Shown one piece after another: positions 1 to 9,053 of a DNA stretch of 64,000 nucleotides. The stretch is from Haloactinopolyspora alba (GTDB lineage Bacteria; Actinomycetota; Actinomycetes; Jiangellales; Jiangellaceae). The stretch spans positions 320,206 to 384,205 of the forward strand of contig NZ_PYGE01000003.1 in assembly GCF_003014555.1 (NCBI RefSeq). Reading direction: 5' to 3'. The notes beneath the pieces were generated by a model, which ran no database searches, was not told where the DNA came from, and was given only the letters and a program-made list of their open reading frames with translations. Position numbers and translations under genes: made by a program. The first letter of the stretch is position 1, and each line of letters opens with the position of its first letter.

Positions 1-1600
1 TGTGGGTCGGCTCCACGGTGTTGACCGGTCGCCCGCCGCGGGGATCCCGCGACGGCGCCGCGCTGAATGCCGCTTCGGGCATCGGCCGCGGCGTGTCGAC
101 GACGGGTTCGAAATCCATCCGCGCCAGCACATCGCGCTCGATGTCGGTACCCGGTGCGACCTCGACCAGCCTCAACCCGTCGCCGGTGAGTTCGAACACG
201 GCCCGTTCGGTGACGTAGAGCACCTGCTGGCCCAGCCGCAGCGCGCGTTCCCCGCTGAACGTGACCTGCTCGACGTCGGAGACGAACTTGCGGGTCCGCC
301 CCTCCGAACGCACCCGGATCCCGGCCGGGTCGGCCCGGACCTCGACGTCCAGTCCGCCGGCCGTGAAGGTGCCGCAGAAGACCACCCGGCGGGTGCCCTG
401 CGTGATGTTGATGAAGCCCCCGCTGCCGGACAGCACGTCCCCGTACCGGCTGACGTTGACGTTGCCGTGCCGGTCGACCTGTGCCATGCCCAGGAACGCG
501 ACGTCCAGGCCGCCGCCGTCGAAGAAGTCGAACTGCGAGGGCGCCTCGAGCGTCGCGGCCGCGTTGTGCACCGCGCCGAACTCGACGCCGCCGGCCGGCA
601 CGCCCCCGACGTGCCCCTGCTCGACGGCGAAGGCGATCTCGTCGAGCAGCCCCGTCTCGGCCGCGGTGAGGGCGACCCCGTCCGGCATGCCCACGCCGAG
701 GTTCACGACGGCGCCCGGCTCGATCTCGGCGGCGGCGCGGCGGGCCACGACCCGGCGCGGACCGGCGTCCAGCACCGGCAGCGCCCCGACGGGGACGCTG
801 AGCTCACCGGTGAACGACGGGTCGTGCTCGCGCAGGCAGGTCTGGCGCTGCTCGGGGTCGAGGACGAGAGTGTCGACGACGACGCCCGGCACCCGGACCT
901 GGTGCGGGTGCAGCGTGCCGCCGGAGGCGACATTTTTCACCTGCGCCACGACGGTTCCGCCGGTGGCCCGGGTCGCCTGCGCCAGCGCCAGCCCCTCCAG
1001 CAGCGCGGCCTCGTGCTCGAAGGTGAGGTTGCCGCACTCGTCGGCTGTCGTGGCGCGCAGGAGGGCCACGTCGATGCGCGGGGCCCGGTAGAACAGCGCC
1101 TCGCTGCCGGCGAGCTCGACGTGCTCGACGATGTCCTCGGTGGTGCGGGAGTTCAGCCGGCCGCCCTCGAGGCGGGGGTCCACGAACGTGCCGAGCCCGA
1201 TCGGCGTCACCAGTCCGGGCCGGCCGCCGGCCGTCTCACGCAGAAGCTGCGAGATCGCCCCCTGCGGGAGGTTGTACGCCTCGATCCGCGACTCCATCGC
1301 GAGCGCGGCCATCTCCGGGGACATGCCCCAGTGCGCGCCGACCACGCGGCGGACCAGCCGGTCGTCGGCCAGCAGCGACATCCCGCCGCCGGCACGGTCA
1401 CCGATGCCGCTGCAGTGCCACACCGTCAGCTCCCGCGGTGAACCGGTGGTTTCGAACCGGCGTGCCAGAGCTCGAAGCAGGGACGACGGCTCCTGCACCC
1501 CGCCGCCGGAGCCGCCCACGAACACGGTCGCGGCGTCGTCGATCAGCTCGACCGCCGCGTCGGCCGAGAGCACGGGTTTGACCGACCAGCTACTGAGCAC
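1..1600 (-). CDS. Family I CoA-transferase, fused subunits (3' end outside window)
   Basis: The visible 533 codons match the propionate/acetate CoA-transferase type of family I, with both subunit halves in one chain. These enzymes move CoA between carboxylic acids through a glutamyl-CoA intermediate. The oxyanion-loop motif GVGMPDG lies near residues 302-308, and the candidate catalytic Glu is E327 in AVEQG. The GTG start is preceded by GGAGG about 6 bases upstream and overlaps the end of the dehydrogenase gene by 11 bp, so the two are co-transcribed behind an IclR regulator. Substrate is unknown; the neighbours suggest a short or branched acid. The gene runs off the left edge of the window. 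Confidence 0.85.
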   Translation of the reverse strand, partial: MLSSWSVKPVLSADAAVELIDDAATVFVGGSGGGVQEPSSLLRALARRFETTGSPRELTVWHCSGIGDRAGGGMSLLADDRLVRRVVGAHWGMSPEMAALAMESRIEAYNLPQGAISQLLRETAGGRPGLVTPIGLGTFVDPRLEGGRLNSRTTEDIVEHVELAGSEALFYRAPRIDVALLRATTADECGNLTFEHEAALLEGLALAQATRATGGTVVAQVKNVASGGTLHPHQVRVPGVVVDTLVLDPEQRQTCLREHDPSFTGELSVPVGALPVLDAGPRRVVARRAAAEIEPGAVVNLGVGMPDGVALTAAETGLLDEIAFAVEQGHVGGVPAGGVEFGAVHNAAATLEAPSQFDFFDGGGLDVAFLGMAQVDRHGNVNVSRYGDVLSGSGGFINITQGTRRVVFCGTFTAGGLDVEVRADPAGIRVRSEGRTRKFVSDVEQVTFSGERALRLGQQVLYVTERAVFELTGDGLRLVEVAPGTDIERDVLARMDFEPVVDTPRPMPEAAFSAAPSRDPRGGRPVNTVEPTH

Positions 1601-2342
1601 TGAACCCTCCGTCGACATGGACGACCTCGCCGGTGACATAGCTCGACAGCGGCGAGAGCAGGAAGACGATCACGCGGGCCACCTCGACCGGCTCGGCCAC
1701 CCGGCGCATCGGAATACGTGCGCGGATCTGTTCGCCACGCTCGACGTCGTCGAGCAGTTCGCGGGTCATGGCGGTGCGGACGTAGCCGGGCGCCACCGCG
1801 TTGACGCGCACGCCGTCGGGGGCCAGTTCGACCGCGAGGCCCTTGCCCAGCTGCGCCACCGCGGCCTTGAGCGAGCCGTAGGGAACCAGCCCGGGCACCG
1901 CGACGGTGCCGGAGACGGACGCCACGTTGACGATCGCCGAGCCGGGCCGCATCCGCGACGCCGCGCTGCGGCACACGTTCAGCACGGCACGCAGGTTGGT
2001 CGCGTACAGCTGCGACCAGTCCTCGTCCCGCAGCTGAGTCAGCGGGCGGCGCGGTGCCTGGATTCCGGCGGCGTTGACGACGAACGACGGTGGACCGATG
2101 TCGCGCACGACCGTCTCGACCACTTCCGCGCCGGCCGCCGGCTCGGCGAGGTCACGCACGTCGGCGTCGGCGCCGAGCTCATCGGCGACGTCCAGCACGG
2201 CGTCCGAGCGGTCGACCAGGCGCAGCCGGGCACCGGCCTCGGCCATCAGCCGCGCCGTCTCCAGACCGATGCCGCCGGCCGCGCCGGTCACGATGCCGAC
2301 CTGGCCGGCCAGTCCCGGATCCCACGTCGTCGCGCCCGTCAA
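1590..2342 (-). CDS. SDR-family NAD(P)-dependent oxidoreductase
   Basis: A 250-residue classical short-chain dehydrogenase/reductase. The nucleotide-binding motif TGAAGGIG is at residues 19-26, NAAG is at 90-93, and the catalytic set is Ser142, Tyr155 and Lys159 (YGSLK). The C-terminal GGFSAQ tail is typical. It lies between an iclR gene (4-bp ATGA overlap upstream) and a CoA-transferase (11-bp overlap downstream), so it probably oxidises a hydroxyacyl or hydroxy-acid intermediate of the same catabolic route. The exact substrate cannot be read from the sequence. Confidence 0.88.
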   Translation of the reverse strand: MTGATTWDPGLAGQVGIVTGAAGGIGLETARLMAEAGARLRLVDRSDAVLDVADELGADADVRDLAEPAAGAEVVETVVRDIGPPSFVVNAAGIQAPRRPLTQLRDEDWSQLYATNLRAVLNVCRSAASRMRPGSAIVNVASVSGTVAVPGLVPYGSLKAAVAQLGKGLAVELAPDGVRVNAVAPGYVRTAMTRELLDDVERGEQIRARIPMRRVAEPVEVARVIVFLLSPLSSYVTGEVVHVDGGFSAQ

Positions 2343-3103
2343 CGGTGGCCTCCCGGCCGGTACAGAGCGATCTTGCGGCCGGTCTCGCGCAGCACCGGCA
2401 GCCAGTCGCGCAGTCGGTCGAGCGACGTGCGGTAGACGGGCGCGGTGAGGCAGACGGCGATCGTGGAGCCCAGCTGCTCGGCGGCCGTCACCGGAACCGC
2501 GATGGACCTGATCTCCGGCTCGTATTCCTGGTCGGTCACGGCGTAGCCGCGCTCGGCGGTGACGTGCAGCTCCTCGCGCAGCCGCGGCATCGTGGTGATG
2601 GTGGTGGGGGTGTAGCGGGTCAGGGTGAGCTCGTCGAGGATCCGGTCGCGTTCTCCCGCCGGCTGCACCGCGAGCAGAAGCTTGCCCAACGCGGTGCAGT
2701 GCAGCGGCCCACGGGTGCCGAGATTGCCTTTCACCCGCACCCGGTGCGGCCCCTCGACGTGCTCGAGGTAGACGAACTCGGTGCCGTCGATCGCGCCCAT
2801 CAGCGCGGACTCCCCGGTTTCCTCGGTCATCGCGGTCAGCTCCTCGCGCACCCGGGTGGAGCCCCAGGTCGCGGCGGCCTTCTGGCTGAGTTCGAAGACC
2901 CGCAGCGCGACGCGGTACAAGTGCGTGCCCGAGTCGACGGCCGCGTAGCCGTCCGCGACGAGCGTGGCCAGGAGGCGGTGCGTGGTGCTCACCGGCAGAC
3001 CGGTCTCACGCGCGAGCTCGCTGACGCTCACGCCGTCCGGATGGTCACCGAGATGGGTCAGCACATGGAGCCCTTTGCCGAGCATGTCGCGCTTGTTTTC
3101 CAC
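2339..3103 (-). CDS. IclR-family transcriptional regulator (first)
   Basis: A 254-residue IclR regulator. The N-terminal winged helix-turn-helix covers about residues 8-70 (VSVSELARETGLPVSTTHRLL), followed by the IclR effector domain. The start is GTG (MENKRD). It is the first gene of a leftward set with an SDR and a CoA-transferase and is divergent from the MaoC gene, so it probably controls both directions. An imperfect palindrome GTTTTCC-N7-GGGAAAC covers the start codon, which fits autoregulation. Effector unknown. Confidence 0.9.
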   Translation of the reverse strand: MENKRDMLGKGLHVLTHLGDHPDGVSVSELARETGLPVSTTHRLLATLVADGYAAVDSGTHLYRVALRVFELSQKAAATWGSTRVREELTAMTEETGESALMGAIDGTEFVYLEHVEGPHRVRVKGNLGTRGPLHCTALGKLLLAVQPAGERDRILDELTLTRYTPTTITTMPRLREELHVTAERGYAVTDQEYEPEIRSIAVPVTAAEQLGSTIAVCLTAPVYRTSLDRLRDWLPVLRETGRKIALYRPGGHR

Positions 3104-3115
3104 GATGTGGGAAAC
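3095..3115. promoter_or_regulatory. Candidate IclR operator over the iclR1 start
   Basis: GTTTTCC-N7-GGGAAAC forms an inverted repeat with 6 of 7 arm positions matching. It spans the GTG start of the first iclR gene and lies 91 bp before the MaoC start, as expected for an autoregulatory site. A related GTTTC-N8-GAAAC site covers the start of the second iclR gene. Binding is inferred only from position and symmetry. Confidence 0.45.
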
Positions 3116-3205
3116 CCTTCCATTTCTGTGGCGGCGACGTTAGACACGGATGAACGGCACGTCAAGAGGGATGAACCCGCGCTCGAACCGTGAGGAGACC
3201 GCCCA

Positions 3206-3607
3206 GTGATCACCACCGGGGACCGAACCAGCGTCAGCAAGACCGTCGGCGAGTCCGACGTCTACCTGTTCGCCGGCATCACCGGCGACCTCAGCCCCAA
3301 CCACGTCGACGAGACGTTCATGGCACGCACCACGTACGGACGCCGCGTCGCTCACGGCGTCCTGCTGCTGGGCTACGCCTCCGCGGCGTCCACCACGTTG
3401 CTGTCCCGCACGGCCACCGAGGCGGTGAGCTACGGCTACGACCGGCTGCGCTTCACCGCACCCGTGTTCATCGGCGACACCGTCACCGTCGACTACGTCG
3501 TCACCAGCGTGGACGACACGACCGGCCGGGTCGAGGCGGACGTCACCGTGCGCAATCAGGACGGCGACGTGTGCCTCGTCGCCGCCCACACGATGAAGCT
3601 CCTGTGA
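3206..3607 (+). CDS. MaoC-like (R)-specific enoyl-CoA hydratase
   Basis: A 133-residue single hot-dog protein with the hydratase motif GDLSPNHVD, which gives the candidate catalytic pair Asp28 and His33. Such proteins hydrate 2-enoyl-CoA esters to (R)-3-hydroxyacyl-CoA. The GTG start has a GAGGAG ribosome-binding site about 8 bases upstream. It is divergent from iclR1 and ends 3 bp before the stop of the convergent acyl-CoA dehydrogenase gene. With the neighbouring dehydrogenases and CoA-transferase it forms a beta-oxidation-like set. Confidence 0.85.
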   Translation: MITTGDRTSVSKTVGESDVYLFAGITGDLSPNHVDETFMARTTYGRRVAHGVLLLGYASAASTTLLSRTATEAVSYGYDRLRFTAPVFIGDTVTVDYVVTSVDDTTGRVEADVTVRNQDGDVCLVAAHTMKLL

Positions 3608-3610
3608 CCC

Positions 3611-4804
3611 TCACGACGGCGGCCGGGCAGGCACCGAGCGGGACCAGTCGAGGCCGGCGGCGGCACGCCCCAGCATCAGCGTCTGGATCCCGCTGGTGCC
3701 GTCGATGATCTGCGTGATCTTCGCGTCCCGGAAGAATCGCTGGACCGCGTAGTCGAGATGCACGCCGCTGCCGCCCAGGAGGTCGACGGCCTTGGAGGTG
3801 CAGCGCATCGCCGCCTCGGTCGCGGTCAGCTTGGCCGCGGAGATGAGCGTCGCGTCACCGCCCTGGCCGGCGGAGAAGCCGCGCACCGCCGAGAGGGTCA
3901 GCTCCCGCGCCGCCAGATAGTCCGCGAACATCTCGCCCAGGGCGCCCTGGACGAGCTGATGCCGGTCCAGCGGCTTGCCGAAGCTCTCGCGTTCACGCAG
4001 GTACTCTGTGCACTCACGCAGGGCTCCGCGGATGAATCCGAGGGCGTAGGCGGCCGCGTCCAGGCGGGCCAGGTTCACCCCTTCGAACATCCCCGCGAAC
4101 CCGTCCACGGCCAGTGCGTTCGCGGCCGGCACCCGGGCGCCGTCGAAGACCACCGAGGCCATCGGCACGCCGCGGAAGCCGAGCATCGGCTCGGGTCCGC
4201 CCACCTGGACACCCTGCTGGTCGAAGTCCACGACGAACGCGCGCATGTCCGCGTCGCGTTCGGTGTGCTCGAGCTTGGCCAGGACGATGCCGAACCGGGC
4301 GACCGGGGCCTGCGTGATGAAGGCCTTCTCGCCCGACAGCACGTAGTCGTCACCGTCGGCCGCCGCCGTCGTCCGCATGCCGCGCACGTCCGAGCCGGCG
4401 TGCGGCTCGGTGATGCAGAAGCACCCGAACCCGGTGCCGTCCAGCAGCCCGGGCAGCCAGCGCTCGCGCGCCTCCGGTCCGGCGAAGCGGTTCAGCAGGT
4501 GCGCGTGCAGCCGGGCGACCCCGACGGCCAGGGCGGCGGCGCCGCTGTACGAGGCGAGCAGTTCGGTCGTCTCGTGCGCCAGGACGTAGCCCTCCGGGTC
4601 GAGGGCGCCGTCGTCGTCGAACACCATGCCCTGCAGCCCGAGCTGGGCCGCCTTCGACACCAGGCCGGGGTCGAACGTGTCGTCGGCGTCGATCCGGCGC
4701 GCTCTGGGCGCGACCTCGTTCCGGGCGAACGCGTGCACGGCGTCCAGGAAAGCTCGCTGGTCGGAGTCCAGCTCCAACAACGCGTGCTCGGTCTCGGCCA
4801 TCAC
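3611..4804 (-). CDS. Acyl-CoA dehydrogenase family protein
   Basis: A 397-residue FAD-dependent acyl-CoA dehydrogenase. It has the usual N-terminal helical, middle beta (CITEPHAGSD, residues 130-139) and C-terminal helical domains. The position of the usual catalytic Glu (YEGT motif) is occupied by Asp368 in IIDGT. The alternative Glu position used by isovaleryl-CoA dehydrogenase is Ala in NLARL (about residue 246). The start is either GTG at 4804 or ATG at 4801, both at the stop of the upstream SDR gene. It is the last gene of the iclR2-SDR-dehydrogenase operon. Confidence 0.88.
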   Translation of the reverse strand: MMAETEHALLELDSDQRAFLDAVHAFARNEVAPRARRIDADDTFDPGLVSKAAQLGLQGMVFDDDGALDPEGYVLAHETTELLASYSGAAALAVGVARLHAHLLNRFAGPEARERWLPGLLDGTGFGCFCITEPHAGSDVRGMRTTAAADGDDYVLSGEKAFITQAPVARFGIVLAKLEHTERDADMRAFVVDFDQQGVQVGGPEPMLGFRGVPMASVVFDGARVPAANALAVDGFAGMFEGVNLARLDAAAYALGFIRGALRECTEYLRERESFGKPLDRHQLVQGALGEMFADYLAARELTLSAVRGFSAGQGGDATLISAAKLTATEAAMRCTSKAVDLLGGSGVHLDYAVQRFFRDAKITQIIDGTSGIQTLMLGRAAAGLDWSRSVPARPPS

Positions 4805-5556
4805 GGCATCACCCCGCCACCATTCGGAGACAACGTCTGTCCGGTGAAGTAGGAGGACTCGTCGCCGATCAGGAACCGGACCGCCGACGCGACCTCGTGC
4901 GGCTCACCGAAGCGCTTCATGACCTGGCGTGACGTCTTCTGCTCCACCCACTCGGGGGTGGCGTGCGGATCGGTCATCGGGGTGCGGATCGGTCCCGGCG
5001 CCACCGCGTTGACCCGAATCCCCGGCCCGAGCTCGTGCGCCAGTGCGCGGGTGAGCCCGAGCAGCCCGGCCTTCGACGCGCTGTAGGCGACCGCGCGGGC
5101 GGCGCCGGCATAGCCCAGCTGGGAGGCGACGTTGACGACCACGGGAGCCGCGCTGCGGCGAAGCCACGGCAGCGCGGCGCGCACGCACAGGTACGCCCCG
5201 GTCAGGTTGACGGTGATGATCTCGTTCCACAGAGCGGGGTCGAGGTCCTCGAAGTCGACCTGCTCCATCACACCGGCGCTGTTCACCAGAGCGTCGATAC
5301 CGCCGAAGCGCTCGCCGGCGAACGCCATCAGCTCGTCGACCTGCTCCGGGTCACGTACGTCCACGCGATGGACCGCCGTGCTGGTGCCGGCGCCGTCCGG
5401 GAGCTGCTCCGGCCAGGCGTCGTCGCCGGAGCAGCCCATGACCACCGCGGCGCCGTCGCGGCTCACCAGGTCGGTGATCGCCCGGCCGATACCGCCCGAC
5501 GCGCCCGTCACCACGACGACCCGCCCGGCCAGGCTCGCGTCCACGTCACCGGACAT
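4801..5556 (-). CDS. SDR-family oxidoreductase (second)
   Basis: A 251-residue classical SDR. The cofactor motif TGASGGIG is at residues 17-24, NSAG is at 92-95, and the catalytic residues are Ser145, Tyr158 and Lys162 (YSASK). The chosen start (MSGDVDASLAG) overlaps the end of iclR2 by 11 bp; longer upstream readings have low-complexity arginine-rich N-termini unlike SDRs. It sits between iclR2 and the acyl-CoA dehydrogenase, so it probably acts on a hydroxyacyl intermediate. Confidence 0.88.
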   Translation of the reverse strand: MSGDVDASLAGRVVVVTGASGGIGRAITDLVSRDGAAVVMGCSGDDAWPEQLPDGAGTSTAVHRVDVRDPEQVDELMAFAGERFGGIDALVNSAGVMEQVDFEDLDPALWNEIITVNLTGAYLCVRAALPWLRRSAAPVVVNVASQLGYAGAARAVAYSASKAGLLGLTRALAHELGPGIRVNAVAPGPIRTPMTDPHATPEWVEQKTSRQVMKRFGEPHEVASAVRFLIGDESSYFTGQTLSPNGGGVMP

Positions 5557-6367
5557 CCACGGCCTCCTGCGGCACTGGTTCGGCCGCCGCCGTCGCACCC
5601 GCCAGCGGGAACAGCAGCGCGGTGATCCGCGCGGCGGCACGACGGACCGGCTCGGCGACCTCGGCCTCGAGGCTCTCTGGGTCCCAGCGGAACCGCGGGC
5701 ACCCCACGCACACGGCGCCGACGGCTCGCCCTTCCGGGTCGAGCACGGCGGCGGCGATGCTGATCACGCCCGCCTCGTGCTCCTCGACGCTCAACGCGTG
5801 CCCGCGGGCGTGCACGGCGTCGAGCGCGGCGCGGAACTCCTGCGCCGAGGTGATCGTGTGCGCGGTGAACGCCGGAAAACGCAGCTGCTCGATGACCTGG
5901 GTGACCAGCGACGACGGCAGGTGCGCCAGGATCGCCTTGCCCTGCGCGGTGGCATGGACCGGCACCCGGTCGCCAGGTCGGCCGTACATCTGGACCGGAT
6001 GAACCGCCGGCACCGACTCGACGTAGATCACCTCGCTGCCCTCGCGCACGGAGAGGAAGACCGTCTCCGTCGTCGCGTCGCGCAGCTCGGTGAGCACCGG
6101 CGCGGCGACGTCGCGCAACGACCGGACGTCGATCTGCGCGCTCTCGAACCGCCAGAGCTGCGGGCCGGGGCCGTAGCACCGCGACACCGGGTCCTGCACG
6201 GCGAACTGGCGTTCACAGAGGATGCGCAGCAGCCGGCGCACCGTGCTCGGCGGAAGGGTCAGCGCGTCGGCGATCTCCCCGAGACGCGCGCCCTCGCGGT
6301 GCCGGCCCAGATGAGCGACCACGTCCAGGGCGCGGTAGACGGCCTGCCCGCCAGTTGTTTCCACCAT
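5546..6367 (-). CDS. IclR-family transcriptional regulator (second)
   Basis: A 273-residue IclR regulator with an N-terminal winged helix (LGEIADALTLPPSTVRRLLRIL) and a C-terminal effector domain. It begins at ATG and heads a three-gene leftward operon with the second SDR and the acyl-CoA dehydrogenase. A palindrome (6357-6374) covers its start codon and a second perfect palindrome lies about 110 bp upstream (6480-6494), both consistent with autorepression. The effector is unknown; a CoA ester or free acid of the pathway is likely. Confidence 0.9.
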   Translation of the reverse strand: MVETTGGQAVYRALDVVAHLGRHREGARLGEIADALTLPPSTVRRLLRILCERQFAVQDPVSRCYGPGPQLWRFESAQIDVRSLRDVAAPVLTELRDATTETVFLSVREGSEVIYVESVPAVHPVQMYGRPGDRVPVHATAQGKAILAHLPSSLVTQVIEQLRFPAFTAHTITSAQEFRAALDAVHARGHALSVEEHEAGVISIAAAVLDPEGRAVGAVCVGCPRFRWDPESLEAEVAEPVRRAAARITALLFPLAGATAAAEPVPQEAVDVR

Positions 6368-6374
6368 ATGAAAC
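6357..6374. promoter_or_regulatory. Candidate IclR operator over the iclR2 start
   Basis: GTTTC-N8-GAAAC is an inverted repeat that covers the ATG of the second iclR gene. It resembles the site over the first iclR gene (GTTTTCC-N7-GGGAAAC), so the two regulators may recognise related sequences. Confidence 0.4.
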
Positions 6375-6479
6375 CCTCCGGTGTGGGCTCCCGGCAGTCA
6401 ACCCGACACGATCGACGCATGTCAACCACCAGTAGCCACCACACCACAAGGGTGCGTACGGATCCGCCACACCGCACCT

Positions 6480-6494
6480 TTCCATCAGATGGAA
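6480..6494. promoter_or_regulatory. Perfect palindrome upstream of iclR2
   Basis: TTCCATCAGATGGAA has two exact 7-bp arms around one central base. It lies between the end of glgP and the start of iclR2. The TTCCA/TGGAA arms are typical of IclR-type operators, so this is probably the upstream site of the iclR2 promoter. Confidence 0.45.
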
Positions 6495-6503
6495 CGAGTG
6501 GCG

Positions 6504-9053
6504 TCAGCCCGCCAGCGCCGCCAAGCCCATCTCGGCGCCGTCGGCGAGCAACGCGTGCCGCGGCACGATCCGCACCGTGTACCCGAACGCGCCGGGGCGG
6601 TCGAGATGGACCTCGCCCTCGAACCGGTAGGTGCCGCCGTCGAGCTCCTCGGCCGCCCGCATCGCCGCCACCTCCGGATCACGCAGCGCGTCGGACTCGT
6701 CCACCCGACCGTGCACGACCTGTACGTCGACGTCATCGGGCGTCAGCGCGCCGAGGGCGACGAAAGCGCGCAGCCGCAGCGTCTGGCCGCGCTCGACCGC
6801 GTCCGCCGTCGCGCTCTCGACGTGCTGGACCGTCACGTCCGGCCATGCGGCGCGGACCCGTTCCTTCCAGCCGGCCAACGACACCGCGCCGGCGTAGTCG
6901 GCGTTCAGCCGTCGCCCCGCCGCGGCAGCGGGCGTGTAGAGGTCGTCGACGTACTCCCGCAACATCCTCGTGGCCTGCACCTTCGGCCCCAACGAGGTCA
7001 GCGTGTGCCGCAGCAGCTCGACCCAGCGCCGTGGAATCCCCTCGGCGTCCACGTCGTAGAACCGGGGCGCCACCTCGTTCTCGATCAGGTCGTACAGCGC
7101 CGCCGCCTCGAGGTCGTCACGATGGTCGGTGTCGGTGACGCCCTCGGCCGACGGGATCGCCCACCCGTTGGAGCCGTCGTACCACTCGTCCCACCAGCCG
7201 TCCCGCACCGACAGGTTGAGCGCACCGTTCAACGCGGCCTTCATCCCGGACGTGCCGCAGGCCTCGTACGGCCGCAGCGGATTGTTCAGCCACACGTCGC
7301 AGCCCGGATACAGCGCCTGCGCCATGCCGATGCCGTAATCGGGCAGGAAGACGATGCGGCGGCGCACCTCCGGGTCGTCGGCGAACCGCACCATCTGCTG
7401 GATCAGCTGCTTGCCGCCGTCGTCGGCCGGATGCGCCTTGCCCGCAATGACGATCTGCACCGGGCGTTCCGGGTCGAGCAGCAGCGCCTTCAACCGGCCG
7501 GGGTCGCGCAGCATCAGGGTGAGGCGCTTGTACGACGGAACGCGGCGCGCGAACCCGATGGTCAGCACGCCGGGGTCGAGGACGTCGTCGATCCAGCCGA
7601 GCTCGGCGTCGCTGGCGCCACGGGTGCGCCAGGACACTCGCAGCCGGCGCCGCGCCTCGGTGACCAGACGCTCGCGCAGCGTGTGCTTGACCGCCCAGAT
7701 GTCGCCGTCGGAGACGGTGGTCGTGGCGGACTTCCACCCGCCGCCGGAGATCGCCTTCTCCTCGAGGTGCAGGACCTCCGGCGCTACCCATGTTGGCGCG
7801 TGCACGCCGTTCGTGATGGACCCGATGGGCAGCTCGTGCTCGTCGAACGACGGCCACAGCCCGGCGAACATCGACCGGCTGACGTCGCCGTGCAGCCGGC
7901 TGACGCCGTTGGACCGCTGCGCCAGCCGCAGCCCCATGACGGCCATGTTGAACACGTCCGGGTCGCCGCCCTCGTAGTCCTCCGAGCCCAGTGCGAGCAC
8001 CTGCTCGACCGGCAACCCGGGCCCGGTGGCGTCCGGGCCGAAGTACTGGCGCATCAGCTCGACGGGGAACCGGTCGATGCCGGCGGGGACGGGGGTGTGC
8101 GTGGTGAACACGGTGCCGGCCCGCGCACACTCCAGCGCCGCCTCGTAGCCGAGGCCGTGGTCGTCGATCAGCTCGCGGATGCGTTCCAGCCCGAGGAAAC
8201 CGGCGTGCCCCTCGTTGGTGTGGAACACGTCCGGCGGCGGCGTGCCGGTGATGTCGCAGTACACCCGGACCGCCCGGACACCACCGATGCCGAGCAGCAG
8301 CTCCTGGCGCAGCCGGTGCTCGCCCGTCCCGCCGTACAGCCGGTCGGTGACGTCACGCTCGATCGGCCCGTTCTCCTCGATCGAGGAGTCGAGCAGCAAC
8401 AGCGGCACCCTGCCGACCTGCGCGACCCAGACCGCCGCACCCAGTGTCCGGCCCTCCGGCATGCCGACCTCGACGCGCACCGGCTCGCCGTCGTGGTGCC
8501 GCAGCCGGGTCAGCGGCAGGTTGTCCGGGTCGACGACGGGGTAGCGCTCCTGTTGCCACCCCTCACGCGACAGCGACTGCACGAAGTACCCGTGCCGGTA
8601 CAGCAGCCCCACGCCGATCATCGGCACGCCCAGGTCGCTCGCGGCCTTCAGGTGGTCACCCGCGAGGATGCCGAGGCCGCCGGAGTACTGCGGCAGCACG
8701 TGGGTGATGCCGAACTCCGGCGAGAAGTACGCCACGGCAGCGGGAGCCTCGTGGTCGGCGTCCTGGTACCAGCGGGGTTCGGACAGGTAGTGCCGCAGAT
8801 CGTCGTGCGCCGCCCGGACCCGGCCGAGGAAGGCCTGGTCGGCGGCGAGCTCGGCGAGCCGGTCGGGCGAGATCTCCCCGAGCAGGCGCACCGGGTCGTG
8901 CCCGACGCGTTCCCACAGCTCGTGGTCGACCGCCTCGAACAGCTCCTGCGTCGGCTGATGCCACGACCAGCGCAGATTGGTGACCAACTCGCCGAGCGGC
9001 TCCAGCTGCTCGGGCAGGACGGTCCGGACCATGAGGCGTCGGATGGCTCGCAC
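6504..9053 (-). CDS. glgP: Alpha-glucan phosphorylase
   Basis: An 849-residue GT35 glycogen/maltodextrin phosphorylase, which releases glucose 1-phosphate from alpha-1,4-glucans with pyridoxal phosphate. The N-terminal DUF3417-type region (VRTVLPEQLEPLGELVTNLRWSWH) and the PLP motif EACGTSGMKAALNG with Lys605 are both visible. The GTG start was chosen because family members begin MKAIRR and this reading begins VRAIRR; an upstream ATG at 9083 is possible but lacks a ribosome-binding site. It is divergent from treS-mak-glgB, so alpha-glucan breakdown and synthesis genes share one intergenic control region. Confidence 0.93.
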   Translation of the reverse strand: MRAIRRLMVRTVLPEQLEPLGELVTNLRWSWHQPTQELFEAVDHELWERVGHDPVRLLGEISPDRLAELAADQAFLGRVRAAHDDLRHYLSEPRWYQDADHEAPAAVAYFSPEFGITHVLPQYSGGLGILAGDHLKAASDLGVPMIGVGLLYRHGYFVQSLSREGWQQERYPVVDPDNLPLTRLRHHDGEPVRVEVGMPEGRTLGAAVWVAQVGRVPLLLLDSSIEENGPIERDVTDRLYGGTGEHRLRQELLLGIGGVRAVRVYCDITGTPPPDVFHTNEGHAGFLGLERIRELIDDHGLGYEAALECARAGTVFTTHTPVPAGIDRFPVELMRQYFGPDATGPGLPVEQVLALGSEDYEGGDPDVFNMAVMGLRLAQRSNGVSRLHGDVSRSMFAGLWPSFDEHELPIGSITNGVHAPTWVAPEVLHLEEKAISGGGWKSATTTVSDGDIWAVKHTLRERLVTEARRRLRVSWRTRGASDAELGWIDDVLDPGVLTIGFARRVPSYKRLTLMLRDPGRLKALLLDPERPVQIVIAGKAHPADDGGKQLIQQMVRFADDPEVRRRIVFLPDYGIGMAQALYPGCDVWLNNPLRPYEACGTSGMKAALNGALNLSVRDGWWDEWYDGSNGWAIPSAEGVTDTDHRDDLEAAALYDLIENEVAPRFYDVDAEGIPRRWVELLRHTLTSLGPKVQATRMLREYVDDLYTPAAAAGRRLNADYAGAVSLAGWKERVRAAWPDVTVQHVESATADAVERGQTLRLRAFVALGALTPDDVDVQVVHGRVDESDALRDPEVAAMRAAEELDGGTYRFEGEVHLDRPGAFGYTVRIVPRHALLADGAEMGLAALAG

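Noticed and set aside
2-1441. A long plus-strand open frame at the left edge
   Set aside because: The minus strand of the same region encodes a clear CoA-transferase with conserved motifs; the plus frame has no recognisable domain.
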